Below, piece by piece: positions 26,681 to 38,102 of a stretch of DNA of 64,000 nucleotides; the stretch's first letter is position 1, and each line of letters opens with the position of its first letter. Position numbers and translations under genes: made by a program. Under the pieces are notes generated by a model. It ran no database searches and was not told where the DNA came from. It was given only the letters and a program-made list of their open reading frames with translations. The stretch lies in contig CALODL010000009.1 of assembly GCA_942492115.1 (NCBI GenBank), forward strand, positions 1 through 64,000, given 5' to 3'. The DNA is from CALODL01 sp942492115 (GTDB lineage Bacteria > Planctomycetota > Phycisphaerae > UBA1845 > CAIVHJ01).

Positions 26681-26709
26681 TTGCACGCCCGGTCCCCGCT
26701 GGATAAAAT
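26681..26709 (+). promoter_or_regulatory. Candidate sigma70-type promoter for the metalloprotease gene
   Basis: TTGCAC at 26681-26686, a 17-bp spacer and TAAAAT at 26704-26709. The leader to the ATG at 26787 would be about 70 nt and ends with a GGAGAAG ribosome site. Confidence 0.55.
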
Positions 26710-26786
26710 AGAGAACCTTACCTTTGGCGGTGCGCATCAACCGCTTGTGAGCCACCCGAACGATCCGTCCCTAGGAGAAGAATTCA

Positions 26787-29700
26787 ATGTCAATACGTCG
26801 TCAGCTGGTTGCCTGGTCCATCATTTTGACCGGGTCGGCCGGTGCCTTGACGCGAACTGCTCCCGGAACGCCACCGGACCGCACTGCGATCGAGGTGCGG
26901 AACCACTTGCAGCTCAATCATGTCGCTCTCGAGACGCCGAGCATCGCCGCGATCGATGCGGACCACGTGAACATCGCAGTTCGTATCGACGGGGTCGAAC
27001 GGGTCCTGGAACTCGAGCTGCGTTCGCTCCGCGGTCCTGATTTCAGAGTGCTGGCGCAATACGAGGTGGGCGGCCCTCTGGTTGAGGTGGACGCGCCCCC
27101 GCTCACGACCTACGCGGGCCACGTCCGCGACGTCCCCGGCAGCAGTGTGCGGGCGAGCCTCATCGCCGGGCAGATCAAGGCGACCATCCGCTATGATGAC
27201 GAGGTGTTCGGCATCCAACCGATCGACGAATTCGGCGTCACGACCAAGGCCGGTACACACGCCGTATACCGTCAAAGCGACGTCGTGAATGACGGCCACC
27301 AGTGCGGTGTCGGGGCACTGGGCGGTGCGATCGAACCACCGGTGCTCGACGATCATCAGCGGCAGGCGGCCGGTGGCGCGCTACTGGTCACCGACATTTC
27401 GCTCGATTCTGATTTCGATTTCTACAACGACAACGGCCAGAACATGACCTCGACGATCAATTCGATCGAGGGCTTCATGAACGGCGTGGCGGGCGTCTAC
27501 GAGGAACCCGACATCGGGATCACCTATCTCATCGGAACGATCATCGTCCGAACGGTTCCCGGAACATACACCGAAACGGCTCCATCTGCCCTGCTCAACC
27601 AGTTCCAGGCTACGTGGCTTTCGCCTCCGGAAAGCGGTATTCCCCGTGACATCGCTCACTTGTATACCGGCAAGAACATGAACGGTTCGACCATCGGGAT
27701 CGCTCAACTATCGGTTATCTGTAACACCTCGGGCGTTGGCCTGTCTGAGAATTTCACGAGCAATTTCAATTCCATGGTCGCCCTGACCGCGCACGAACTC
27801 GGCCACAACTGGAGCGCCCAGCACTGCAACAACTCGGGGACGTGCCGCATCATGTGCTCGGGCCTGGGAGGCTGCAACGGGATCAACCCTCTGACGTTCG
27901 CCGATGCGGCGGCGCAGCAGATCGTCGACAAACGTGATTCCTCGAGCTGCCTGACGCCCGACCTGCCGGCAACCACGCTGCCGTTCTGTGAGGACTGGAG
28001 CGTGCCTGGCTTTGATCCGGAGCGCTGGAGCTACACCAGCGGAGCGACCATCACCGCCCTGGGCTCGCTCAATCCCAGCGAACCGTTCGCCCTCAAGCTC
28101 AATGCGGCCAGCGACAGCGATTTCTCGGATGACGAATTGCGCAGCAACGAAATCGATCTCAGCGGCCAGAACAATGTTGTGTTCAGTTACCACACGGAAC
28201 ACATCGGTGTGGAAATCGACGAGATCCTCACGGTCGAATACTGGTCGAATTCCAACGACTGGGTCGTGCTCAACACCATCGTGTCAGATGGCCTCGATCA
28301 GTTCGTCTACCGGTATCACGAGCATGTTCTGCCAGGTAATGCGAATCACTCTGACTTCCGGATCCGCTTCCGCGTCGATGTCAACTCTTTCACCGACGAG
28401 TGGCTCGTAGATGACATCTCGCTCGATTGTTTCCCGGCTCCGGTATGTTCACCGGGATGCGACGACGGTCAAGTGTGCACGACGAACGAGTTCTGCGACG
28501 GCACGCTCTGTGTGGGCAGCTCCATCGATTGCAGTTCCGCGGGCGACCAATGCAACACGGCCGCCTGCGACCAGAACGGCGTCAGCGCCAATTGCGATAT
28601 GCTCATTCCGGTTACGGACGGGACCTCGTGCAACGGCGGGGCCGGCTTCTGCCAGGCCGGCCAGTGCATCGATCCCTCTTCGACGGCCCGCGTGTTCATG
28701 GCTGCGGCCGGCGACCAGGGCAGCGCGAATGGCCTGGGCACGACGGAGTTGATCATGGCCCAGGGTAGCACTGCACGGGTCATGGTGTGGTTGTCGGACA
28801 ACGGCAGCGCCGGTGACATGCTCAATGCCTACCAGGTCATGCTTCCCGATCAGGCCACACCGCTCGCCGGAGCTGCCGGTAGCGTGAGCTATCTGGACAA
28901 CGATCCGGGAACGACGGGTGGTGACTCGGTGACCATCGACACGAACCGCAGCGACTGGATTTTTGCCAACGAGCCGGCCATCCTCAGCCCTGTGTTCAGT
29001 GAGGCCACGGACCTCGGCTTGTTCGGGGCCTTCTACAGCACGATCCAGGGCCTCGGCGTCGATCCATCATCGACCGGTGTGAACTACCTGATGGAGTTCG
29101 ACATCGTGGCGTCCGCGGGGGCGTTGGGTGATTTCGAGTTCCGGTTCAACGCTGCCCCATCATCACCGCCCCACACCAATCTCTTTACCCCACAAGGTCA
29201 AGAGTTCATCTCCGACCAGTTTCAACCGCTGATCGTCACCGTCGTGGAGGGGGCCAATGACTGCGCTTCGATCGCAGATTGTGCGGACATCAATGGCGAT
29301 GAGATCCGTGACGACAACTGCGTGTGGTGGGCGTGTCAGGTCGGCACATGTATCGGCACGGACGTGGTCTTTGCGGACATGAGCGGCCAGTTCGGAGCGT
29401 GCCCGCCGGATGGCACGGCCGATGGCAATGACCGCTTCCAGGCGCTGAACTGCTTCGCGGACTTCAACCCGAAGGGCGGAGCCTATGCCTGCGAGGCGGC
29501 GCCTCCAACGGCCTACAACGTCGATGCCGGTGGCCAGTTCGGCAGTTGCAATCCCGATGGCGTGTGTGACGGCAATGATGCCTTCGCCGCCCTCAACGCG
29601 TTCGGCGGCACCACGACGTGCAGTTGTCCACTCGACGGGCCTGCACCACACGTACCGCGTGAGGCGCCGGCGATCGTTGGCGAGGCCATTATCCGCCTGG

Positions 29701-30170
29701 AGCTGGATCGCAAGACGGTGCGGCCCGGCCAATTGCTCCACGTTGATGTGTTCCTCGACGCTCCGATGGCCGACCTCCGTGGCTACCAGCTGCACCTCGG
29801 GGCCAGCGGCGGCCTCACCGGACAACTCGAACTGGTCGACATTGCCCTGCGTCGGCCCACAGTACTCGGCACACAACCACAGCTTGGCGCGCTGGCTGCA
29901 AACGCGGACATGACCTGGAGCGCGTTCAACGTCGAGTCGAGCCAATTGCTCGTCGGCATGGATCAACCAGGCACCGCCGTGCAACCCGGCTACCTCGGCA
30001 CGTTCGTCTACCGGGCTTCCAGGAATGCCTCGGGACGCTTCTCGATCGACGTGCTCCATGGCGACGATCCGGACCTGCGCACGTTCGCGTTCCCAACGGC
30101 TCCTCACGGCCGTGTGGTCATTTCGGCACCGAACAACGGAATGGTCAACGTCAGCCGCAAGACCCGCTGA
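26787..30170 (+). CDS. Secreted reprolysin-type metalloprotease with cohesin-like and dockerin-like modules
   Basis: 1127 aa with an N-terminal signal peptide (about 1-20). Residues to about 190 look like a reprolysin propeptide. The catalytic domain carries HELGHNWSAQH at 336-346, matching the HExxHxxxxxH zinc site, and a Met-turn CRIM at 353-356. After it come a jelly-roll-like region, Cys-rich repeats (CxxGxxCxxxxxC), a beta-sandwich resembling cohesin, two dockerin-like repeats with the pattern GQFGxCxPDGxxDGND, and a final cohesin-like segment (GYQLHLGASGG). No sortase or CTERM anchor is seen at the C-terminus. Peptidase M12B-like activity on extracellular protein is inferred. A strong terminator follows. 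Confidence 0.88.
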   Translation: MSIRRQLVAWSIILTGSAGALTRTAPGTPPDRTAIEVRNHLQLNHVALETPSIAAIDADHVNIAVRIDGVERVLELELRSLRGPDFRVLAQYEVGGPLVEVDAPPLTTYAGHVRDVPGSSVRASLIAGQIKATIRYDDEVFGIQPIDEFGVTTKAGTHAVYRQSDVVNDGHQCGVGALGGAIEPPVLDDHQRQAAGGALLVTDISLDSDFDFYNDNGQNMTSTINSIEGFMNGVAGVYEEPDIGITYLIGTIIVRTVPGTYTETAPSALLNQFQATWLSPPESGIPRDIAHLYTGKNMNGSTIGIAQLSVICNTSGVGLSENFTSNFNSMVALTAHELGHNWSAQHCNNSGTCRIMCSGLGGCNGINPLTFADAAAQQIVDKRDSSSCLTPDLPATTLPFCEDWSVPGFDPERWSYTSGATITALGSLNPSEPFALKLNAASDSDFSDDELRSNEIDLSGQNNVVFSYHTEHIGVEIDEILTVEYWSNSNDWVVLNTIVSDGLDQFVYRYHEHVLPGNANHSDFRIRFRVDVNSFTDEWLVDDISLDCFPAPVCSPGCDDGQVCTTNEFCDGTLCVGSSIDCSSAGDQCNTAACDQNGVSANCDMLIPVTDGTSCNGGAGFCQAGQCIDPSSTARVFMAAAGDQGSANGLGTTELIMAQGSTARVMVWLSDNGSAGDMLNAYQVMLPDQATPLAGAAGSVSYLDNDPGTTGGDSVTIDTNRSDWIFANEPAILSPVFSEATDLGLFGAFYSTIQGLGVDPSSTGVNYLMEFDIVASAGALGDFEFRFNAAPSSPPHTNLFTPQGQEFISDQFQPLIVTVVEGANDCASIADCADINGDEIRDDNCVWWACQVGTCIGTDVVFADMSGQFGACPPDGTADGNDRFQALNCFADFNPKGGAYACEAAPPTAYNVDAGGQFGSCNPDGVCDGNDAFAALNAFGGTTTCSCPLDGPAPHVPREAPAIVGEAIIRLELDRKTVRPGQLLHVDVFLDAPMADLRGYQLHLGASGGLTGQLELVDIALRRPTVLGTQPQLGALAANADMTWSAFNVESSQLLVGMDQPGTAVQPGYLGTFVYRASRNASGRFSIDVLHGDDPDLRTFAFPTAPHGRVVISAPNNGMVNVSRKTR

Positions 30171-30189
30171 CGATCTCGATGTCCACTCG

Positions 30190-30226
30190 AGCGGCGCGAT
30201 CCCGTGCGGGTCGCGCCGCTTTCTTC
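30190..30226 (+). terminator. Rho-independent terminator after the metalloprotease
   Basis: Perfect 10-bp inverted repeat AGCGGCGCGA/TCGCGCCGCT enclosing a second CCC/GGG stem, followed by the T-rich TTTCTTC. It begins 20 bp after the stop codon. Confidence 0.8.
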
Positions 30227-30279
30227 GTGCGCCCACCGCTGGTCCGCTTCCGGGTGGGCCGCGGACCGGGATGCCTCTG

Positions 30280-30288
30280 TGCTATGAT
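30280..30288 (+). promoter_or_regulatory. Candidate extended -10 promoter for the DNA methyltransferase
   Basis: TGCTATGAT matches an extended -10 (TGn then TATGAT). Its end lies 9 bp before the ATG at 30298, which would make the mRNA essentially leaderless. Confidence 0.4.
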
Positions 30289-30297
30289 GCTGCCGTC

Positions 30298-31119
30298 ATG
30301 ATCACGTGCTGCGACAACCTCGCTCTGCTGTCCGCCACGGCTGCCGATAGCATCGACCTGATCTACATCGATCCACCGTTCGGAACGGGCCGACGCCGTG
30401 CGACGACAACTTCCGGACAACACTACGCAGACTCGGCCCGCGATGTCCACACGACGATCGATACGCTGCGACCGCGGCTGGCCGCCATGCATCAGGTGCT
30501 CAAGCCGAGCGGAACGATCTACGTACATCTCGACTGGCGTGTGGCACACTACATCAAGGTCCTGATGGACGAACTGTTCGGACCGGACAACTTCCTGAAC
30601 GAGGTCATCTGGCACTACCGGACAGGCGGATCGTCGCGGCGGTGGTTCGGCCGCAAGCACGACACCATCCTCGTGTATGCCAAGACCTGCGGTCGGCACA
30701 CGTTCAATATCGTGCGTGCAGGCGCTTTCCGCACCGACGGCCTGAACTACGATGGAGCCGGTCGACCGTACAAGACGACGCGCAAAGGCCGGCTGTACTT
30801 CAACCCTGACGGTCCCGCGGCCACCGACGTGTGGGATATTCCCTTCCTCAGCACCGTCGCCACCGAACGAACCGGCTACCCGACTCAGAAACCGGAACGG
30901 CTCCTCGAACGGATCATCGCGGCCAGTTCGAACCCGGGTGATATCGTTGCGGATTACTTCTGCGGTTCGGGAACGACGCTGACGGTCGCCAGACGCCTCG
31001 GCCGACTGGCACTGGGTTGTGACATCAACAGCGCGGCGGTCGACATCAGCCGCAGGCGACTGGCGCACGTCGAGTGCGAGTTGGCCGAGGAGATAACGCC
31101 GATGCCACCGTCAAACTAA
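30298..31119 (+). CDS. Site-specific DNA methyltransferase (amino-MTase, beta-type motif order)
   Basis: 273 aa from ATG at 30298; an in-frame ATG at 30271 would add nine residues. Motif IV, IDLIYIDPPFGTG (DPPF), is near the N-terminus and the AdoMet-binding motif I, DYFCGSGTTL, near the C-terminus, which is the order of the beta group of N6-adenine/N4-cytosine MTases. YPTQKPERLLERII is the usual motif X region. The region between them (about 100-190) probably includes target recognition. No restriction endonuclease gene lies beside it, so it looks like an orphan MTase. The target site cannot be predicted. Confidence 0.87.
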   Translation: MITCCDNLALLSATAADSIDLIYIDPPFGTGRRRATTTSGQHYADSARDVHTTIDTLRPRLAAMHQVLKPSGTIYVHLDWRVAHYIKVLMDELFGPDNFLNEVIWHYRTGGSSRRWFGRKHDTILVYAKTCGRHTFNIVRAGAFRTDGLNYDGAGRPYKTTRKGRLYFNPDGPAATDVWDIPFLSTVATERTGYPTQKPERLLERIIAASSNPGDIVADYFCGSGTTLTVARRLGRLALGCDINSAAVDISRRRLAHVECELAEEITPMPPSN

Positions 31120-31298
31120 CCGACATCCTGGTCCTGGTCGACGGGCTCATCGGACGTGTTCCTCTGGAGCCGTGGCAGTGCGACATCGATGTCAGCGGAG
31201 CATGCACACCATTGGACATTCTCGCGCTCATCGACGGCCTGAACGGCACGGGTATGGCATCACCATGGCTGGGCACTACGCTGTCCGCCTGCCCCTGA
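31074..31298 (+). pseudogene. Dockerin-like fragment (probable gene remnant)
   Basis: In a different frame from the methyltransferase and overlapping its last 46 bases, a short stretch encodes LTDILVLVDGLIGR and CDIDVSGACTPLDILALIDG, two dockerin-type repeats with the DxxxxGxC/LTDIL pattern typical of C-termini of planctomycete exported proteins. Only a GTG start inside the methyltransferase is available, with no ribosome site or signal peptide. It looks like the surviving 3' end of a longer surface-protein gene whose 5' part was replaced by the methyltransferase. Confidence 0.5.
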
Positions 31299-31361
31299 GC
31301 CCGCACCCCTGGACGGGCGCGGCGCGGAGACTTCAACATCTCGTGGAGGTACCTGCTCAGA

Positions 31362-32207
31362 TCAGGGGCGAGCAGCCGCCGGCCTGGACACTCGCGCCTC
31401 TGCCGGCAAGTAGCCGGCCTCCTGGAGAATGTCCTCGGTCAGGCGACGGGCCGTCGTGCCGAAGGTCTTGCGCCCGGAAATGTTCATCGCAAAGAAAATG
31501 TTGCCCCCGGGACGTTCGATCCAACCGACATACCACCCGAGATCTTGATGAGCGCCTTTGTCCGAACCCGTCTTGGCCCGGTAGGTGTACCCTTCCCCGG
31601 TCCACTGGGTCGTGATGTCCTTGACCACGGCAGTGGCATGGTCGGATACGGGCAACCGACCGTCTGCCAGCCTCCGAAGAAAATCGATCTGCTCCACAGC
31701 CGATATCTTCAACGACGAGCCCAGCCAGAATGTCGTCAGCCCCGCAGTCATATCCTGGTTGCCGTAGGCGAGCGCAGCCAACTGCCGGGCCATGCGCTCC
31801 GAACCGATCCTCCGGGCAACTTCCTGGTAGTACCATACGACGGAGTGCTGCATGGCCGTGGCCAGGGTGTGGTCGCGGTTCAACGCGACACGGTCACGCG
31901 TGACGCCGTCCCATTCGAAGGTCGTCCCCCCATCAGTCAGTACTCCGGTATGCAACCCAATGAGGGAATTGGGAATCTTGAATGTACTGCACGGCGGGAA
32001 TGGCTGCCGGCAGCGCGTTGGATTGTACTCCGTCATGACATCGCGGGCGTCATCAAAGATGACGAGACACACGTCAAGATCAGCCAGGCGGGCTTCGATC
32101 GCTGCAGGTGATACCGCTCCGCCCTCGGCAGGTCCCCGGGCGGCCGTACCGGCCGCCGCCGCGCAAACCGCCACCGTGGTCAATTTGATGAATCGTTGCA
32201 TCAGCAT
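31362..32207 (-). CDS. Class D (OXA-type) beta-lactamase
   Basis: 281 aa from the ATG at 32207, which has GGGGAGA upstream; an ATG two codons later is possible. A signal peptide covers about residues 1-24. All class D hallmarks are present: the active-site STFK (Ser74, Lys77), the SxV motif SVV (122-124), YGN (148-150), WLGSSLKIS (161-169) and KTG (212-214). The enzyme hydrolyses beta-lactams in the periplasm; the lysine of STFK is normally carbamylated. Intrinsic class D genes are widespread in environmental bacteria and nothing here suggests a resistance cassette: no integron or IS is visible. It stands alone, downstream of the 23S gene on the same strand, separated by a terminator. Confidence 0.93.
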   Translation of the reverse strand: MLMQRFIKLTTVAVCAAAAGTAARGPAEGGAVSPAAIEARLADLDVCLVIFDDARDVMTEYNPTRCRQPFPPCSTFKIPNSLIGLHTGVLTDGGTTFEWDGVTRDRVALNRDHTLATAMQHSVVWYYQEVARRIGSERMARQLAALAYGNQDMTAGLTTFWLGSSLKISAVEQIDFLRRLADGRLPVSDHATAVVKDITTQWTGEGYTYRAKTGSDKGAHQDLGWYVGWIERPGGNIFFAMNISGRKTFGTTARRLTEDILQEAGYLPAEARVSRPAAARP

Positions 32208-32305
32208 CGGTATCTCCCCGAAGTAAGGCAGTGGGCGCGCCACTTTTTTATCGGAAAAGATTCAAGAAAAGCTGCAGACTTTCGACCCGGCGGCGGGAAC
32301 AAATC

Positions 32306-32341
32306 ACAAAAAACCCCGCAGCTCCGATGAGCTGCGGGGTT
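32306..32341 (-). terminator. Rho-independent terminator of the tRNA-23S operon
   Basis: A perfect 13-bp stem (AACCCCGCAGCTC with its complement) around a CGAT loop, followed on the minus strand by six T. It lies about 85 nt after the 23S 3' end and leaves no room for a 5S gene. Confidence 0.9.
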
Positions 32342-32407
32342 GGGTAATCGTATAACGGACGTAATCGGCATGCTTCATCGCCGAGACAGTGCATGGATGA
32401 TTGTCAT

Positions 32408-32426
32408 CACAGCACTTCATTAATGC

Positions 32427-32434
<8 letters not shown>
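32408..32434 (-). other. 3' arm of 23S precursor processing stalk
   Basis: This 27-nt segment pairs with 35323-35349 across the 23S gene with only three non-Watson-Crick positions (one of them G-U), forming an RNase III-type stalk. Confidence 0.75.
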
Positions 32435-35322
<2,888 letters not shown>

Positions 35323-35330
<8 letters not shown>

Positions 35331-35349
35331 ACATTAATGAAAAGCTGTG
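35323..35349 (-). other. 5' arm of 23S precursor processing stalk
   Basis: Partner of 32408-32434. The arm includes CATTAATG next to the mature 5' end and CACAGC at its outer end, both exactly mirrored downstream of 23S. Confidence 0.75.
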
Positions 35350-35540
35350 CCTCACGGCCGCCTGCGATTCCCGGCAAAAGGATCGCAGACCAACTCATCA
35401 CCAAAGCAACCGGCACTCGGTCAGTGAAACATGCCTAAGCAACAGTCAGCGGCTTGAGTTCCGCCTACTGCTGCTTTGGTCCCAGTTAACGGTGTGTGAA
35501 CACCGCTAACTGCTTCTTTACTTTCTTACGTCCGCTATTC

Positions 35541-35554
35541 GATTGTCAAAGAAC
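35541..35554 (-). promoter_or_regulatory. boxA-like antitermination element in the tRNA-23S spacer
   Basis: The minus strand reads GTTCTTTGACAATC, close to the boxA core (GCTCTTTAACAAT) that sits before 23S in many rRNA operons. The rest of the 355-bp spacer 35331-35685 shows no gene. Confidence 0.5.
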
Positions 35555-35685
35555 TCTGCTCCGCCGTACGCTCGCAGAGCGAACTCTGCCAGCCACGGCG
35601 AATGACCCGCCAGGTGGCGGAGTATTGTAGAACGGCCGAAGCCGTCAATTTCGTCTTTTCGCTCGTTCGGGCGAGCGAAGCAGCA

Positions 35686-35758
35686 TGGAGCCGGACGGTC
35701 TCGAACCGACGACCTCCTGCTTGCAAAGCAGGCGCTCTCCCAACTGAGCTACGGCCCC
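35686..35758 (-). tRNA. tRNA-Ala(UGC)
   Basis: 73 nt. Acceptor stem GGGGCCG/CGGCTCC with the G3-U70 pair that defines alanine tRNAs, anticodon loop TTTGCAA with anticodon TGC, T-arm GGTTCGAGACC and discriminator A. The 3' CCA is not encoded. Confidence 0.97.
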
Positions 35759-35955
35759 TTCAAGACTATTGATAAATCGCCAACTGTTCCGACGATCACT
35801 TGTTTCAAAACTGCCTTGAATTGAGCCAACTGCTCAATCGCATCCGCTGGGTCCTCACCCTCCGCCGCCCCGCCATTTGAGGACTGCGATGGTGAAGATC
35901 ATTCCGACGACTACGATCCAAACCCACACTGGGAAGCAGACCACCTTGTCGTCAA

Positions 35956-36029
35956 TGGGCCCGGCTAGATTCGAACTAGCGACCTCGTCGTTATCAGCGA
36001 CGCGCTCTAACCAACTGAGCTACGAGCCC
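35956..36029 (-). tRNA. tRNA-Ile(GAU)
   Basis: 74 nt. Acceptor GGGCTCG/CGGGCCC, anticodon loop CTGATAA with anticodon GAT, T-loop TTCGAAT, discriminator A. CCA is not encoded. It precedes tRNA-Ala, the same order as in a classical 16S-23S spacer. Confidence 0.97.
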
Positions 36030-36222
36030 GTTCTGCTCATCCGAGCACGTCCAAGAGGCTCCAGAATCTTTCGGCGAAAAAAAACCGCCGGCGGGATGCC
36101 AACGGTGGGAAGACCGTCCTGACATCCAAGCGGCTAACCGCTGGTTTCCGAAGCTGTTATCACTAGCTGCAACAGGTCATTTACCTCCCGGCGGCCGCTC
36201 TTACGTCCACCATGGATCGGGT
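36030..36222 (-). other. Leader of the tRNA-23S operon, no 16S
   Basis: From the predicted transcript start to tRNA-Ile there is about 190 nt with no 16S similarity and no anti-Shine-Dalgarno 3' end. It contains a CCGCCGGCGG palindrome followed by eight T on the transcribed strand (36077-36094), which could be a weak attenuator or processing signal. Confidence 0.55.
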
Positions 36223-36251
36223 ACTCTATCTGCGGTTATCAGCCCTGTCAA
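36223..36251 (-). promoter_or_regulatory. Sigma70-type promoter of the tRNA-23S operon
   Basis: On the minus strand TTGACA (36246-36251), a spacer of exactly 17 bp, and TAGAGT (36223-36228). The transcript would start about 190 nt before tRNA-Ile, so the operon has its own promoter. Confidence 0.75.
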
Positions 36252-36452
36252 CAGGGGTTTGCCAACTTTTTCCGGTGACCGCAGGGCCGCCGGAATCTTC
36301 GATGTTGTGACACAACCTCTTATGTGACAATACATTGGCACGATGTGGTCCACAAAAACGGCCGGACTCCCCGAACGCGCCAATCAAGCATCGCCCTTTT
36401 CGAGCCGATTCCCTTTGCAGCCCTTACTGATACGCCCGTGGAGAACAACGCC

Positions 36453-37946
36453 ATGGTAACCGACCTGTTGCCCAACGCCAAATCAGCGCCCTGGTCCCTG
36501 CTCGCCCTGTTGTGCGCCGCGGTTGCATGCCCGTCCTGCACGGACACGACCATTGCGATCAACAACAGCAGCACCCCTGGGCAGATCTGCGAAGGCGACT
36601 TCGCAACCGGTGAACCGTTCTTGCTCTGTCGCCGGCGATCGGACGGCGCACTCGGCGCATTCGAGGTGTTCATCGAACAGCTGGTCGTGCGCAGCAGCGG
36701 CGAAGTCGTCCTGGCCGGACGCTATGTCGTCGGCTACGCAGAACTGAGCCAGACTTTCGATGAATTCGACGACCGCTCGCTCGTCTACTGGCAGCTCAAA
36801 GCCAACGACAACACGTTGCTGGAAGTGCAGGAGTTGCTCGACCAGCCCGCACTTCTTCAAGCAGCAGAAGACGACGCCGATCTCGCTGACGCGCTCGCAT
36901 TCATCGAGTTCTTCGTGCGACACTATTTCATCAACTTCAACACACAACTCGCCCAGGACAACGGCAGGGTCTACGGCACGGATCACTTCATCGAGTGCCT
37001 CGGAGAAGAGCCCGACGCGCGCGAAGCGCTGTGCTATGAGCTCTACGATCTCCTCCCGGCGCAAGGCGATGGCTCGTTGACCAACTCGGACTACAAGACA
37101 CTCGTCGAAATCCTCGAGGGCACGACCGCAGCTGCTTCCGTCGGCGAGGTCGATTTCAGTCTCGAACAGTATTTCGCCTGCAAGAACGAAGAATTCAATC
37201 TGGACAGTGACGAGCCGATCACCCGCGATTGTGCCGCATTCGACACGAACGGCAGTGGCACGGTCGACGAGCTGGATCTGACGCGTTTGCTCGAGGGGGA
37301 TGTCCCGGACAACTTTCCCCCGGTGGCCTTCGCCGGAACCGATCTGTCCGCGGCCATCGGCGATCTCGTGAGCCTCAATGGCCGGGGCAGTTTCGATGTC
37401 GAAACGGCGCAGCTTGATTACTTGTGGGAGCAGGTGGGCGGCACACCCGTGAATCTACAAGCGGCATTTTCTGCGGACGCAACATTCATCGTGCCCGATG
37501 TCACCATCGGGAGCACGCTGAAATTCCGCCTGACCGTCATCGACGAAGGCGGTGCCATCGATATCGATACGCTCGAAGTCAGCGTAGCCGGAGCCGGGTC
37601 TGCCATCGAGGAACCCGAGGCCACCCCGCCCGCACCCCAGGTCGTAGCCAACGCCGGTGCGGATCGCCAAATCACCTCAGGCGACTTCGTGACACTCGAT
37701 GCCTCCGCCAGCATCGGCACCGACCTTGATTACGCATGGTCCCAGTTGACCGGACCCGACGTCACGCTCTCGTCAACGGTCACCATGCAACCGGTGTTCA
37801 CCGCCCCCGCAACCGCGGCACCGGTGGTCATGCGCTTCCAGCTTCGCGTCACCGCCCTGGATGGCGGCAACGACACCGACACCATCGATCTGACACTGCT
37901 ACCGGCAGAAGTCACCGAGGAGGTCGTGGAAGAAGGCGGCCTGTAG
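36453..37946 (+). CDS. Lipoprotein with EF-hand-like and PKD-like domains
   Basis: 497 aa from the ATG at 36453, preceded by GGAGAA. Hydrophobic signal with ACPSC as possible lipobox near residue 29. The first half is acidic and alpha-helical with no recognised family. An EF-hand-like loop, FDTNGSGTVDELDL, follows near residue 265, then two PKD/immunoglobulin-like repeats that each start with an AG(T/A)D motif and contain WEQVGGTPV or WSQLTGPDV. The C-terminus is acidic. Probably a calcium-binding surface lipoprotein. It is transcribed divergently from the tRNA-23S operon and converges on the gene at 38103; the 156-bp gap between them shows nothing definite. Confidence 0.82.
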   Translation: MVTDLLPNAKSAPWSLLALLCAAVACPSCTDTTIAINNSSTPGQICEGDFATGEPFLLCRRRSDGALGAFEVFIEQLVVRSSGEVVLAGRYVVGYAELSQTFDEFDDRSLVYWQLKANDNTLLEVQELLDQPALLQAAEDDADLADALAFIEFFVRHYFINFNTQLAQDNGRVYGTDHFIECLGEEPDAREALCYELYDLLPAQGDGSLTNSDYKTLVEILEGTTAAASVGEVDFSLEQYFACKNEEFNLDSDEPITRDCAAFDTNGSGTVDELDLTRLLEGDVPDNFPPVAFAGTDLSAAIGDLVSLNGRGSFDVETAQLDYLWEQVGGTPVNLQAAFSADATFIVPDVTIGSTLKFRLTVIDEGGAIDIDTLEVSVAGAGSAIEEPEATPPAPQVVANAGADRQITSGDFVTLDASASIGTDLDYAWSQLTGPDVTLSSTVTMQPVFTAPATAAPVVMRFQLRVTALDGGNDTDTIDLTLLPAEVTEEVVEEGGL

Positions 37947-38102
37947 GCACAGCTGGGCCGAGATGCTCACAGCGAGCAGTGCGTCCTGACTCCTGCACAC
38001 GGGCATCGTTCGACCATGCTGTTTCTCGAGCCGGATAAGCGCGTAGCCGCACCTCGAATGTGACGAGGCGCGGCCACGTGCGATGGGGTCATGTCCGCCG
38101 AA

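Noticed and set aside
29163..30236. 357-codon minus-strand frame
   Set aside because: Antisense to the dockerin/cohesin-like part of the metalloprotease and running through its terminator hairpin.
32342..32426. 5S rRNA after 23S
   Set aside because: Only 85 nt are available before the terminator, too short for 5S, and no 5S motif is seen.
36030..36452. Possible 16S rRNA 3' end upstream of tRNA-Ile
   Set aside because: No anti-Shine-Dalgarno sequence or conserved 16S segment; a promoter lies in between and a protein gene starts at 36453.
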